A stretch of DNA of 17,377 nt from Helicobacteraceae bacterium (GTDB lineage Bacteria; Campylobacterota; Campylobacteria; Campylobacterales; Sulfurimonadaceae). The notes under the pieces were generated by a model. It was given only the letters and a program-made list of their open reading frames with translations. It was not told the DNA's origin and did no database searches. The translations under genes and the position numbers were made by a program. Position 1 is the stretch's first letter; each line of letters begins with the position of its first letter. The DNA is taken from NCBI GenBank assembly GCA_027061425.1, contig JALSUN010000267.1:1-17377 (forward strand), read 5' to 3'. Below are positions 7,435 through 15,400 of this stretch, one piece after another.

Positions 7435-7457
7435 AATAGTTCCTTAATTAATACGCA

Positions 7458-7463
7458 ATTATA
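7458..7463 (-). promoter_or_regulatory. Extended -10 box of rimO-tilS
   Basis: On the minus strand the sequence is TGTGCTATAAT, an extended TGn -10 with a perfect TATAAT, 23 bases from the TTG start of rimO. No good -35 is seen. It lies directly beside the divergent plus-strand promoter at 7474-7503, so the two polymerase footprints overlap. Confidence 0.55.
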
Positions 7464-7473
7464 GCACAGTTTG

Positions 7474-7503
7474 TTGACCGCTACAGAGGTACTGTGATAT
7501 AAT
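7474..7503 (+). promoter_or_regulatory. Sigma70-type promoter of the flavoprotein unit
   Basis: TTGACC (7474-7479) and TATAAT (7498-7503) are separated by 18 bases, and TGA directly before the -10 makes it an extended -10. This is the best match to the sigma70 consensus in the window. Transcription would start near 7510, giving a leader of about 50 bases before the small ORF at 7561 and about 134 before the flavoprotein start. Confidence 0.6.
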
Positions 7504-7560
7504 AAAATAAATATATATGGCGGTGCATCGAAGTGCCTTTTAGCCAAAACAAGGATTGAA

Positions 7561-7647
7561 ATGTCAGCCTATAATAATCTTTTTATCAGCTTAGACGTAA
7601 GCCTTGTCTGCTCATCTTTTTTATACAGCGGTACGTACTTTAAATGA
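7561..7647 (+). CDS. Possible 28-codon leader ORF before the flavoprotein gene
   Basis: ATG at 7561 follows AAGGA (7551-7555) by five bases, a better ribosome binding site than any in front of the flavoprotein gene. The ORF encodes 28 residues, starting MSAYNNLF and ending YSGTYFK, and stops with TGA at 7645-7647, overlapping the flavoprotein ATG at 7644 as ATGA. The peptide is hydrophobic with several Ser and Tyr and has no recognisable family. It could be a true small protein, a translational-coupling leader, or chance. Start signal and exact junction argue against chance, but 28 codons are too few for coding statistics. Confidence 0.4.
   Translation: MSAYNNLFISLDVSLVCSSFLYSGTYFK
7588..7622 (+). 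promoter_or_regulatory. Attenuator-like alternative hairpins in the leader
   Basis: GCTTA (7589-7593) and TAAGC (7598-7602) form one small hairpin. AGC-tt-AGAC (7588-7596) can instead pair with GTCTGCT (7606-7612) as seven base pairs with a two-base bulge. The two cannot coexist. A run of six T (7617-7622) starts four bases after the second stem. The arrangement lies inside the 28-codon ORF and is reminiscent of attenuation. The stems are short, and this may be coincidence. Confidence 0.25.
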
Positions 7648-8804
7648 TGGTTTATGATGTGATGATACTCGGCGCGGGTGCTAGTGGAATGATGTGTGCA
7701 GCACAGTTAAACGAACAGAGTGACCTTAATGTCTTGGTTGTTGAAGGTAATGAAAAAGCTGCTAAGAAGTTAAAGGTCTCTGGTGGTGGGAAGTGTAACA
7801 TCACTAATGTGAATGTTTCTGCTCATAATTATTTGGGTGATGTTGACCTTATAGAGTCAGTTTTTTCCCAATTTTCCAAAGATGATCTTTTGTTGTGGTT
7901 AGAACAGAGAGGTCTTACACCGACTATAAGAAAAGAGCAGTACTACTTTTGTAAAAAAAGTGCTGACGAGATCATAGACCTCTTAAAACACGCGAGTCGT
8001 AAAAGTCACTATGTTTTTAACGAAAAGATTATCACACTCACTAAAAATAACCACTTTACACTCACCACAAGCCATAAAAAATTTGAAGCTAAAAGTGTGC
8101 TCATAGCGACAGGGGCAAAAAGCTTTGCTACTTTAGGTGCGAGCGATATAGGTCTCTACTTGGCAGAAAATTTTGGACACACGTACACACCCTTCCAGCC
8201 AGCACTTGCAGGCTTCACCCTGCAACGACAAGACTTTTGGATGAAAGCGTTTAGTGGGGTGAGTTTTAGAGCAGAGATTGTAGTCGATGGGAAGTTGCTG
8301 GAAGAAGATATGTTGCTTACCCATCGTGGTCTGAGTGGCCCGGTTGTTTTAAGTGCCTCGCTTTACTGGCAAAAAGGGAGTGTCTCCATAAACTTTTTAC
8401 CAGACAAACCCCTCTCTGCATACTTACATAACAACAGAAAACTACTCTCAACCGCACTGCCCCTTCCCAAACGGTTTACACAAGCCTTGCTAGCACACCT
8501 TAACATAGCAGACCGTGCATGTAACGCTTACAAAAAAGAGGAACAAGAGCTCTTGGAAAATACACTGCACCATTATGCCCTCGCTCCAGCAGGAACTTAT
8601 GGTTTTACTAAGGCAGAAGTCTGCAAGGGTGGGGTCAACACAGACGAGATCAACAGTTGGAGTTTAGAGAGCTTAAAAGTAGAAAACCTCTATTTTTGTG
8701 GAGAAGTTCTAGATGTCACTGGTGAACTAGGAGGATACAACTTCCAATGGGCATTTAGTTCAGCAACCGTCATCGCCAATGACATAGGCATGAAAACTTT
8801 ATAG
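7644..8804 (+). CDS. HI0933-family NAD(P)/FAD-dependent oxidoreductase
   Basis: The 386-residue protein starts with a Rossmann FAD-binding motif, GAGASG at 10-15, closing with an acidic residue at the end of the second strand (VVE, about 32-34). The family signature SGGGKCNITN follows at 46-55, and the C-terminal FAD-contacting segment CGEVLDVTGELGGYNFQWAF lies near residues 351-370. These define the HI0933/YhiN flavoprotein family, also annotated 'aminoacetone oxidase family' or BaiN-like. The physiological substrate is not established for the family in these bacteria. It is expected to be cytosolic. ATG at 7644 is used because TAA at 7641-7643 closes the frame just upstream; ATG at 7647 is the alternative. 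No clear ribosome binding site precedes it, so coupling to the 28-codon ORF is plausible. Confidence 0.88.
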   Translation: MMVYDVMILGAGASGMMCAAQLNEQSDLNVLVVEGNEKAAKKLKVSGGGKCNITNVNVSAHNYLGDVDLIESVFSQFSKDDLLLWLEQRGLTPTIRKEQYYFCKKSADEIIDLLKHASRKSHYVFNEKIITLTKNNHFTLTTSHKKFEAKSVLIATGAKSFATLGASDIGLYLAENFGHTYTPFQPALAGFTLQRQDFWMKAFSGVSFRAEIVVDGKLLEEDMLLTHRGLSGPVVLSASLYWQKGSVSINFLPDKPLSAYLHNNRKLLSTALPLPKRFTQALLAHLNIADRACNAYKKEEQELLENTLHHYALAPAGTYGFTKAEVCKGGVNTDEINSWSLESLKVENLYFCGEVLDVTGELGGYNFQWAFSSATVIANDIGMKTL

Positions 8805-8856
8805 ATATTGGGTATAAAATTCCTAAAATAGTATTAAATTCTTACATACAAGCATT

Positions 8857-8912
8857 TTCTTTAAGAATCTACTATAACTTTTAAGAATAGTTAAAAATGA
8901 ACTGTGTATAAT
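8857..8912 (+). promoter_or_regulatory. Promoter region of the lipoprotein-barrel unit with TTAAGAAT elements
   Basis: TATAAT at 8907-8912 is the likely -10. In place of a -35 box there is TTAAGAATAGTTAAA (8881-8895), which ends 11 bases before the -10. A second copy of the core forms the near-palindrome TTCTT-T-AAGAA at 8857-8867. An almost identical element lies before the giant gene at 12318-12332. The start of transcription would be near 8919, giving a leader of about 112 bases. Confidence 0.45.
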
Positions 8913-8925
8913 GAATTCAAACGTG

Positions 8926-8985
8926 TCAAGTCTAAATTCTAGTCTTTGCCTATTTTTGGGCAATTGTCACTAGAATTTAGCTTGA
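8926..8985 (+). repeat. Long nested inverted repeat in the lipoprotein leader
   Basis: The outer arms TCAAG-t-CTAAATTCTAGT (8926-8943) and ACTAGAATTTAGCTTGA (8969-8985) pair perfectly over 12 plus 5 base pairs, with only the single t at 8931 unpaired. Inside, TTGCC (8946-8950) and GGCAA (8959-8963) form a second stem around an eight-base loop. It would begin about seven bases after the predicted transcription start. No T-run follows, so it is not a standard terminator. It may be an RNA-stabilising 5' hairpin, a regulatory RNA element, or a protein-binding cruciform. Confidence 0.6.
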
Positions 8986-8997
8986 TTAAACTACTTG

Positions 8998-9015
8998 AGT
9001 GTACAAGTGTACACT
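8998..9015. promoter_or_regulatory. 18-bp dyad just before the lipoprotein ribosome binding site
   Basis: AGTGTACA-AG-TGTACACT is a perfect inverted repeat of 8-base arms with a 2-base centre. It ends four bases before the AAGGG Shine-Dalgarno sequence (9020-9024). As DNA it looks like an operator for a dimeric regulator. As RNA it can form a seven-pair stem with an AAGU loop next to the ribosome binding site. Confidence 0.45.
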
Positions 9016-9030
9016 TCACAAGGGTAAAAT

Positions 9031-11196
9031 ATGAAAATGAAATTCGGATTTAAAGCGATTGTTAAAGTGTTGCTTGCAACTTCTTTAGTAGGTTTGCTGG
9101 CAGGTTGTAGTAAGGATCAATCAAATGATCCCTTGAAAAAAAGTGGTTCCAAACTTAAAATGAATGAGCTACAGTTTGACGTATCTACAAATGCTCTAAA
9201 TGTAAATTTAGAAGTATCTTATGAGCTAGATGGCAATGCTACAATTTCAGATATGAAAGCAAGTATTGAAGCCTGTAATTTTTCAGGTGCTTTAATCAGT
9301 GGTGAGGAGAACAACGGTACGACAGAGAGTAACATCAACAGTAGCCACCCTCTGACATATACAGCATTATTAAGTGTTCCTTCTGATTGTAATAGTACAA
9401 CAGTAATGATTTCAGGTTCAGAAAAAGCAGATGAAGGTACGGTCTACCCTATCTCATCTAGCTTTGATGCGAAGATTATAGATACGAGTTCTGCAAGTCC
9501 GAGCGGTTCAGAAATAGCAACGATCTCCCCAGTGTCAGACGTATTTGTGACAACAAATAATGAAGCGAAGACGATAGAAGTTCGTGTTAAGGGTGTCAAT
9601 GGCTCTTTTGTTAAAAATGGAAGTCTAAGTGTAGGTTATCCTGATGCTTATTTTAATGGTGAAGATACGGGTTACTTCAAGGAGAACGAAGTCCAAGTGG
9701 TAGATACTAAAGCTGTCTTTACTTATATCGGGCCCAATGATGTTTACTCTATAGCAACAGGAACGAAGGTCAAGTTTAGATTTTTCGACACATTAAACCC
9801 AGCGACACTGCAAGAAGTAACTATAGATATCTCTGCTGACACCAGTGTAAAACCGCCTGTTCTTACCGGGTATACAGTGGATTTTGTAGGCTCAAACTCA
9901 AAACCAACAGTTGATCTGGAAAACACAACTATCTTTACTTTAACGGTTAAGGACAGAAATGGGCAACCTATCGCAGATGCTGACTTAATAAGCGTAGATA
10001 CAACATCACTACAACCAAACCTTGTCAAGTTCATCTTAAATGACGGTACACGTAGTAACACTTTCCCTTACCCAGGGAAAAACGCATTTCCAATGACTCT
10101 GGAAACGAATACAATTTCAGGTCTTGTTCCTATTGAGTTTAAACTTAAAATCAGAGATGCTAATGGTAATATCATAAACAAGAATGTCACTAAATCTGTA
10201 ACAGTTTTCTCAGGACCTCCTACAGCAATGAGTATTAGCTACTCTTATACAGATCAAGATAAAGAAAATGCAAAGTTTGTAGAAAGAATGGTTATCTCTT
10301 TAACAGATAAATGGCAAAACCCTGTAAATACAAGCCCAACAGTATATGCAGGTGCTATTACTGGATACAAAAAAGACACAGTAACACCAGGTATAGGTAA
10401 TAATTATTTGTTACAAATCGCACCTGTAGCGACTATAGACAGTGATGGTGGTGATGGTTCTAAGATGACCTATACAGCAGGTGATTTGAGTGACGTTGTG
10501 CCATATGAAGATATTTTGATGACCTTTGGTAATGGATACACGTATCAAGCTTCAGGAAAATGGGACATTACAAGTGTATCAGCTACAACTGTTAACATGA
10601 AAGATAAATATACATTTAGCAGTGCAACAAGCGGTATGGGTTATGCTATCGGTCACAACCATAGACAAGATACTTGTGAGTTTGGTCGTGAGTGGATCGG
10701 TCAAGTTGACTCTGCTGATGGCAAATATGTTGTAGATGCTACCGGTAGTGCCATTATCAACTTCAGATATGACTATATACTAACGGGTAAAACTATAGTG
10801 TTTGGAGCCAGTGTCTTAGGTGTTAAAAAGACAGCAGCTGGTGAAGAAGACATTAGAATGGGTGAAGCTGTTTTACATACATTGAGAGGACATGGCTATG
10901 ATGGCTCGGTCTCTTGTAGTGTACCAGCAGGTCAAACTATGGACTGTGGACTTAATGTTCGCTTGACAGATACAAATGATAATGCACGAAATATTAATTT
11001 TAAATATGATATTTCTGGTGGCGAAGACTTGACTATAGTTAGTATAACTGACTCAATGGGTGCCAATTTGTATAATTGTCCCAGTGCAGGAAGACCAGCT
11101 ATGTCATATGCGTCGGTAAGGGTAAACAATGCTACTGCTACAGCTAAAACAATTGGTGTTACTATTGCTGAAAAATTAATATATAGTGAATTTTAA
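9031..11196 (+). CDS. Large surface lipoprotein of unknown function
   Basis: The 721-residue protein has a lipoprotein signal peptide: basic MKMKFGFKAIVK, a hydrophobic core, and the lipobox L23-A24-G25 before C26. It should be acylated and outer-membrane or surface located. The mature part is Thr/Ser/Asn/Asp-rich and beta-predicted. Segments such as 'PPVLTGYTVDFVGSNSKPTV' (about 271-290) and 'SGPPTAMSISYSY' (about 394-406) look like starts of Ig-like domains. Two cysteines lie in the N-terminal part and four near the C-terminus (in DTCEFG, VSCSVPAGQTMDCG and NCPS). Two D/E-X-N-X-S/T sequons occur (N95, N121). I do not recognise a named family. ATG at 9031 follows AAGGG by six bases. The barrel gene starts 34 bases downstream, so the two are probably co-transcribed. 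Confidence 0.75.
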   Translation: MKMKFGFKAIVKVLLATSLVGLLAGCSKDQSNDPLKKSGSKLKMNELQFDVSTNALNVNLEVSYELDGNATISDMKASIEACNFSGALISGEENNGTTESNINSSHPLTYTALLSVPSDCNSTTVMISGSEKADEGTVYPISSSFDAKIIDTSSASPSGSEIATISPVSDVFVTTNNEAKTIEVRVKGVNGSFVKNGSLSVGYPDAYFNGEDTGYFKENEVQVVDTKAVFTYIGPNDVYSIATGTKVKFRFFDTLNPATLQEVTIDISADTSVKPPVLTGYTVDFVGSNSKPTVDLENTTIFTLTVKDRNGQPIADADLISVDTTSLQPNLVKFILNDGTRSNTFPYPGKNAFPMTLETNTISGLVPIEFKLKIRDANGNIINKNVTKSVTVFSGPPTAMSISYSYTDQDKENAKFVERMVISLTDKWQNPVNTSPTVYAGAITGYKKDTVTPGIGNNYLLQIAPVATIDSDGGDGSKMTYTAGDLSDVVPYEDILMTFGNGYTYQASGKWDITSVSATTVNMKDKYTFSSATSGMGYAIGHNHRQDTCEFGREWIGQVDSADGKYVVDATGSAIINFRYDYILTGKTIVFGASVLGVKKTAAGEEDIRMGEAVLHTLRGHGYDGSVSCSVPAGQTMDCGLNVRLTDTNDNARNINFKYDISGGEDLTIVSITDSMGANLYNCPSAGRPAMSYASVRVNNATATAKTIGVTIAEKLIYSEF

Positions 11197-11230
11197 CGTT
11201 TAGAAAATTAAGAAAAGAAAAAGGAAAAAA

Positions 11231-11818
11231 ATGAAAAAAATATTGGGATCAGTATTACTACTGACAAGTGTCTATGCTACAGCGGGTGAAAACTATTTTC
11301 AAAACGAATGGGACGCTAAGGGTCTTATAGCCTTTGAAGGTGCGGGTGGTATGGCTCAAGTGAAGCAGACGGAAGACAACCCTTCTGGTGGACAACATGT
11401 CATTTTAAGTGAAAAAAAGTCAGGCGGTGCGGTTGGTTTTAAACTGGGTGGAGAGTCTGAAGATTATCGTGTTTTTCTTTCAGGACGATACCATGCTATA
11501 GCAGATTATGACTCAGTAGTGACTGTTGGTGGTGAGATACAGTACCTTATCCGTGCAGGTGAACACTTTAATATCTTTATGGGTCTAAATGGTGGACAAC
11601 TAATCGCACAAACAACTCAGGGAAATATACAGTACTCTTACAACAGTCTCTATGCAGGTGGAGATGCTGGTGTAAACCTTGATCTTATTGATAATTTTGG
11701 ACTTGAGCTTGGGGCTAGAGCTATGAAGTCACTTTCTGGTACAAGTGATGTCGGTGCTATTAGTTTTATAGCTGAAGGTTATGTCTCTTTAGTATTTAAA
11801 TTCACTGGTGACTATTAG
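11231..11818 (+). CDS. Outer-membrane beta-barrel-like protein
   Basis: The 195-residue protein has a Sec signal peptide (MKKILGSVLLLTSVYATA, cleavage probably after A18). The rest is Gly- and aromatic-rich with alternating hydrophobic strands such as YRVFLSGRYHA, GGEIQYLIRAG and FNIFMGLNGGQLIA. The ending YVSLVFKFTGDY resembles a final barrel strand with a terminal aromatic residue, as in small 8-strand barrels, though the exact strand number is not determined. It has no Cys. It may form a pore or be a partner of the preceding lipoprotein; that is inferred only from adjacency. AAGGA lies six bases before the ATG. Confidence 0.72.
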   Translation: MKKILGSVLLLTSVYATAGENYFQNEWDAKGLIAFEGAGGMAQVKQTEDNPSGGQHVILSEKKSGGAVGFKLGGESEDYRVFLSGRYHAIADYDSVVTVGGEIQYLIRAGEHFNIFMGLNGGQLIAQTTQGNIQYSYNSLYAGGDAGVNLDLIDNFGLELGARAMKSLSGTSDVGAISFIAEGYVSLVFKFTGDY

Positions 11819-11865
11819 AAACTTGTGAAACCTGAGAAAGTACAAGTACTCTCTTAGATATTAAC

Positions 11866-11905
11866 TTTTAAACAAGACAGGTTGAATGTACTGGTTTGTT
11901 TAAAA
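11866..11905 (+). repeat. AT-rich inverted repeat after the barrel gene, possible weak terminator
   Basis: TTTTAAACAA (11866-11875) pairs with TTGTTTAAAA (11896-11905). After a two-base mismatch, CAG (11878-11880) pairs with CTG (11891-11893), leaving a ten-base loop. The stem is mostly A-T and lacks a T-run downstream on the plus strand, so termination is only possible. A separate dyad, AGTACAAGTACT, lies at 11839-11850. Confidence 0.35.
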
Positions 11906-11927
11906 AATCTCCTTTATAAGCAGCATC

Positions 11928-12242
11928 ATGAAAAGAACTACCCAAAATTATGACCGTCCTAAAATTCAAGTCTATAATGCCATGCGTGATATTATAATTA
12001 AACAAAAACTTGATATCGTTTCATCTAACAAAGAAGATGGTGTTATTATGGCGAAAACAGCTACAAGTTACTTTTTCTTTGGTGGTGACACATATACTTT
12101 TAGCGTGAAGGCAGTGTCTGAGCGTGGTGTGCAAGTGACGCTAAGTACAAAAAGTGATATCAGTCAAAATGCATTCAACGCTAAGGCAAAAACCTTCTTC
12201 TCTGAGATGGATAAACTTTTACCAGTAATCATGCAAGAGTAG
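11928..12242 (+). CDS. Small protein of unknown function, 104 residues
   Basis: The protein has no signal peptide, lipobox or transmembrane helix, so it is probably cytosolic. It begins with a basic stretch (MKRTTQNYDRPK), then an amphipathic helix (about 12-30, KIQVYNAMRDIIIKQKLDIV), beta strands (GVIMAKTATSYFFFGGDTYTF, about 39-59, and RGVQVTLSTKS) and a final helix (NAFNAKAKTFFSEMDKLLPVI). This helix-strand-helix layout with a 'late-recognised old-residue' pattern GVIMAKT is seen in several small uncharacterised domains, but I cannot name one. No strong ribosome binding site is seen. It sits between the barrel gene and the giant-protein gene, 109 and 183 bases from them, and may be separately transcribed. 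Confidence 0.6.
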   Translation: MKRTTQNYDRPKIQVYNAMRDIIIKQKLDIVSSNKEDGVIMAKTATSYFFFGGDTYTFSVKAVSERGVQVTLSTKSDISQNAFNAKAKTFFSEMDKLLPVIMQE

Positions 12243-12314
12243 TGTTCCACCTGCTACGCATGATCTCCTCTCTCACTCTCCTCTAAATAATAATAAAATC
12301 TTATATAAGTACAT

Positions 12315-12350
12315 TTCTTAAGAATACTTAAATCAATTTCTAACTATACT
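12315..12350 (+). promoter_or_regulatory. Promoter region of the giant-protein gene with TTAAGAAT element
   Basis: The perfect palindrome TTCTTAAGAA (12315-12324) continues as TTAAGAATACTTAAA (12318-12332), matching the lipoprotein promoter element at 14 of 15 bases. A TATACT -10 candidate lies at 12345-12350, 12 bases further on (11 in the lipoprotein promoter). TATAAA at 12354-12359 is an alternative -10. The rest of 12243-12425 holds only the AAGGGA ribosome binding site at 12414-12419. Confidence 0.42.
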
Positions 12351-12425
12351 ATATATAAATGTGCATAGAACAATGTTAAGATAATAATTAGCATTAGACA
12401 TATCTGCGAACATAAGGGATTAATT

Positions 12426-15400
12426 ATGATAAATATGACAACTAAACCGAGAGCAAGATCTTTTAAAAATGTTTTTATAAACAGTGCTCTATTATACATA
12501 CTAATCTTCTTCTCCAGTTTCTTAAATGCAGCACCTTCCTATAGTTGCCCGGGTGAAACTTTATCTACCTTAGATGGCGCAACGGGTGATGCTACACAGA
12601 GTTATAGTAATGATATCGTTCAAAATAATATTACCCAATACACGAAGTTTACAACAAGTGTAGATGGTGTGCTTACTTTTACAATGGACAGACACTCCTT
12701 ACAACAGCGTGTTAAGTTAAGCGATGACCACTGTAATGGTAATTCAGTCTATAACACCAAAGCTAGCAGTAATATTAATGAAACAATAAATATTACGGCT
12801 GGAGTGACTTATTATATAAAAATTAAAGAGAAAAATGGCGCTAACAGACTTCGTTTTGATACATTGCTAACCTTTACAGCAGCTAAAAATGCAGACCTTG
12901 AGTTAACAGAGAACACTGACCCTTCTCCTGTGAGTGGTAAAATCAATGATGACATAACATTTACAACACATTTTGAAAACAAGGGTCCTTCTACTGCGAA
13001 GAAAAACATCATAGTCAAATTTACTTATAGCATGGATGTTATAGTTGGGAGTGTTCCAGGAGGGTTGAGCTGTACAAAAAGCAGTGGTCTTTTAACCGCT
13101 GGTACTGTCAACACATGTACTTATGCCTCTGATGTCCCAAATGGTACGACTTATGACTTGGTTACTACAGTTAAACCTCAGCAGAATGGCTCTTTGACTC
13201 AAACTACAAACGTATCCTCCGCTACTACTGACCCAAGTCCTGGCAATAATGGAGTAGACAGTAAAGTTGTCCCTATTGTCTCTAATATAAAAGCCGTTAA
13301 TGATGCATATTCCACTGATACAGGAATCACGATCTCAGTCTCTGCAACCAATGGACTTTTAGCAAATGACCTGCCAGATGGTAATGTGGCAGTTACGAGT
13401 AATACTAATCCAAGTAACGGTAGTGTCACTATAGATTATGCAACGGGTGCTTTTACATATACTCCCAATGCAGGATATCAGGGTGTAGACACTTTCACTT
13501 ACACGATTACTTCTACTACAGGTGAAACAGACAGTGCTACAGTAAGTATCAGTGTAAATATCACTAATTTTCCAGCTGCAATGGGCTTTAACCAGATCAA
13601 CCCACAAAGTACACAAAATATTATCGGTGATTATGAAATTATGGGTAACACTGCGTTATGTATTACCAGTGCAACAACTGGGTATCGAACTCAGGCATCA
13701 TGTTCGGACTCAACAGCAAATGTTGGTAATGGTGTAAGAACATCCAACAATTATGTAGCTGCATTTATAGACATAGACACGGATCCAAACACCTGGAACT
13801 CCTCATCATCAAATCTTAACCTACCAGCAGTATATGATCGTCAAGGTGGTAAGGGTATCTTATGGGCGGGTATGGTGTGGCAGGGCCGTTTTGTTGGTTC
13901 GGGCGCAAGACAGCGCCTACACTATCATAATGAGCTATCAGGAGGAGGGTTTAGTACAACTGAAACAGGAAATAATGTAGCAGCCTCAACTGTTACCTTG
14001 GCACAAGCAGATGCAAGGTATATAAGACTTGGTATAGATGGGGGTGCTTATAGCCGTGTTACAGCAGACACAGTCTACTCTCTCTCTTCGAGTGGAGGTA
14101 CTACATACTCCGCTATTGCTGATGTGACACAACTTGTTCAGTCAGCAAACCTGGCATCTGGACCGCACACCTTTACCGTCGCAAATTTACCTACAAGTGA
14201 AGGTCGTGAAAACACCCCTGGCGTTTATGGTGGTTGGACCATGGTTGTGATATATGCTGAAAAAGCTCTCGGTGGCAAACCTAGAAACATCTCCATATAT
14301 GGAGGTATGGATATATTAAGAAGTGCAACTAGCGCGGCAAATGTCCCTATCCTTATATCTGGATTTAAACTGCCTAGCAGTGGTAATACAGTAGCCGCTA
14401 AACTTTCTATATTCGCAGGCGAAGGCGAGTTACCTTATAGACCAGATGGTGTGCAAATTGGACTAACAGCAACGGGCCCATGGCAGAACATGCCAACGTC
14501 ATCAAGCCAAACCAATATATTTGATGCCATTATGAATGATATAAGTAGAGATAATGTACCAGCTGTAAACAATCTTCAAAACAATAATGTTGGTATAGAT
14601 GTTGACAACTTTGTATTAGACACTATAATCTCTAATTATCCAAGAACTACAACGCAGTTTTTTCTTAAATGGTATTCTGACGGTGACTACATCATCCCTG
14701 GATTGATCGCATTTTCTACAGAACTTTATCAACCAGAGATATGTTATGACTATACTCTTGACATTGGCGGACATATCTTGCCATCGGTTAACAATGAAGT
14801 AAATACATCGTACCATCACTATAATCCTCGCTTAACCACGCACGTCGCCGTTAGAAGTCTTGAAAAGGGTGACTTTCTTATGGAGAACTTCAGTTTTACA
14901 GCGAGAACTGACACAAAGTACCTCTCTTATATAGACGGCACAGCCGCAGTGTCTCCAGATCTTATATACGGGTATGAGAAACGACCGATACATAGTAAAG
15001 ATGATCCAAAAGCATCTAGTTTTACTTTAAACATAGGTGAAAATCCTGGTATAGGTAAAGGTAATGGTGGTACGATCGCGTCGGGAGAGACAACCTTTTT
15101 ACGATTTGACCACAACATGAGTTTGTCAGAGAGCTTTTTAGAATCTAACATCACCATGCAAGTCAACTATACTGTTGACTATGGTAGTGGTCCCGTTCCT
15201 ATTGCACAGATACTAGACTCTTCATCGTTATGTAAGGGTGGTGCTGGTGCGTACGATCCAACTTATGGTATGTTTAATGTTGTTGGTGCGGGTGCTGGTC
15301 CGACCACATATGGTATGAAAACGCAAGTCGCTGGTCTTCCTTATGGTGTTAGAGCTTATGGTTATAAAGCTGACAATGTGACACCTGAGGTATTTGACAC

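Noticed and set aside
7510..7560. Possible structured RNA or riboswitch at GGCGGTGCATCGAAGTGCC
   Set aside because: I could pair only three-base stems and could not match any known riboswitch consensus, including fluoride.
8926..8985. Long hairpin read as an intrinsic terminator of the flavoprotein gene
   Set aside because: No T-run follows on either side, and a -10 box lies upstream of the hairpin, which places it in the next gene's leader.
8998..9015. TGTACA pair as a tandem direct repeat
   Set aside because: TGTACA is self-complementary, so the pair is better described as one 18-bp dyad, AGTGTACA-AG-TGTACACT.
9744..10061. 105-codon minus-strand open frame inside the lipoprotein gene
   Set aside because: It is antisense to a well-supported lipoprotein frame and shows no family motif or start signal.
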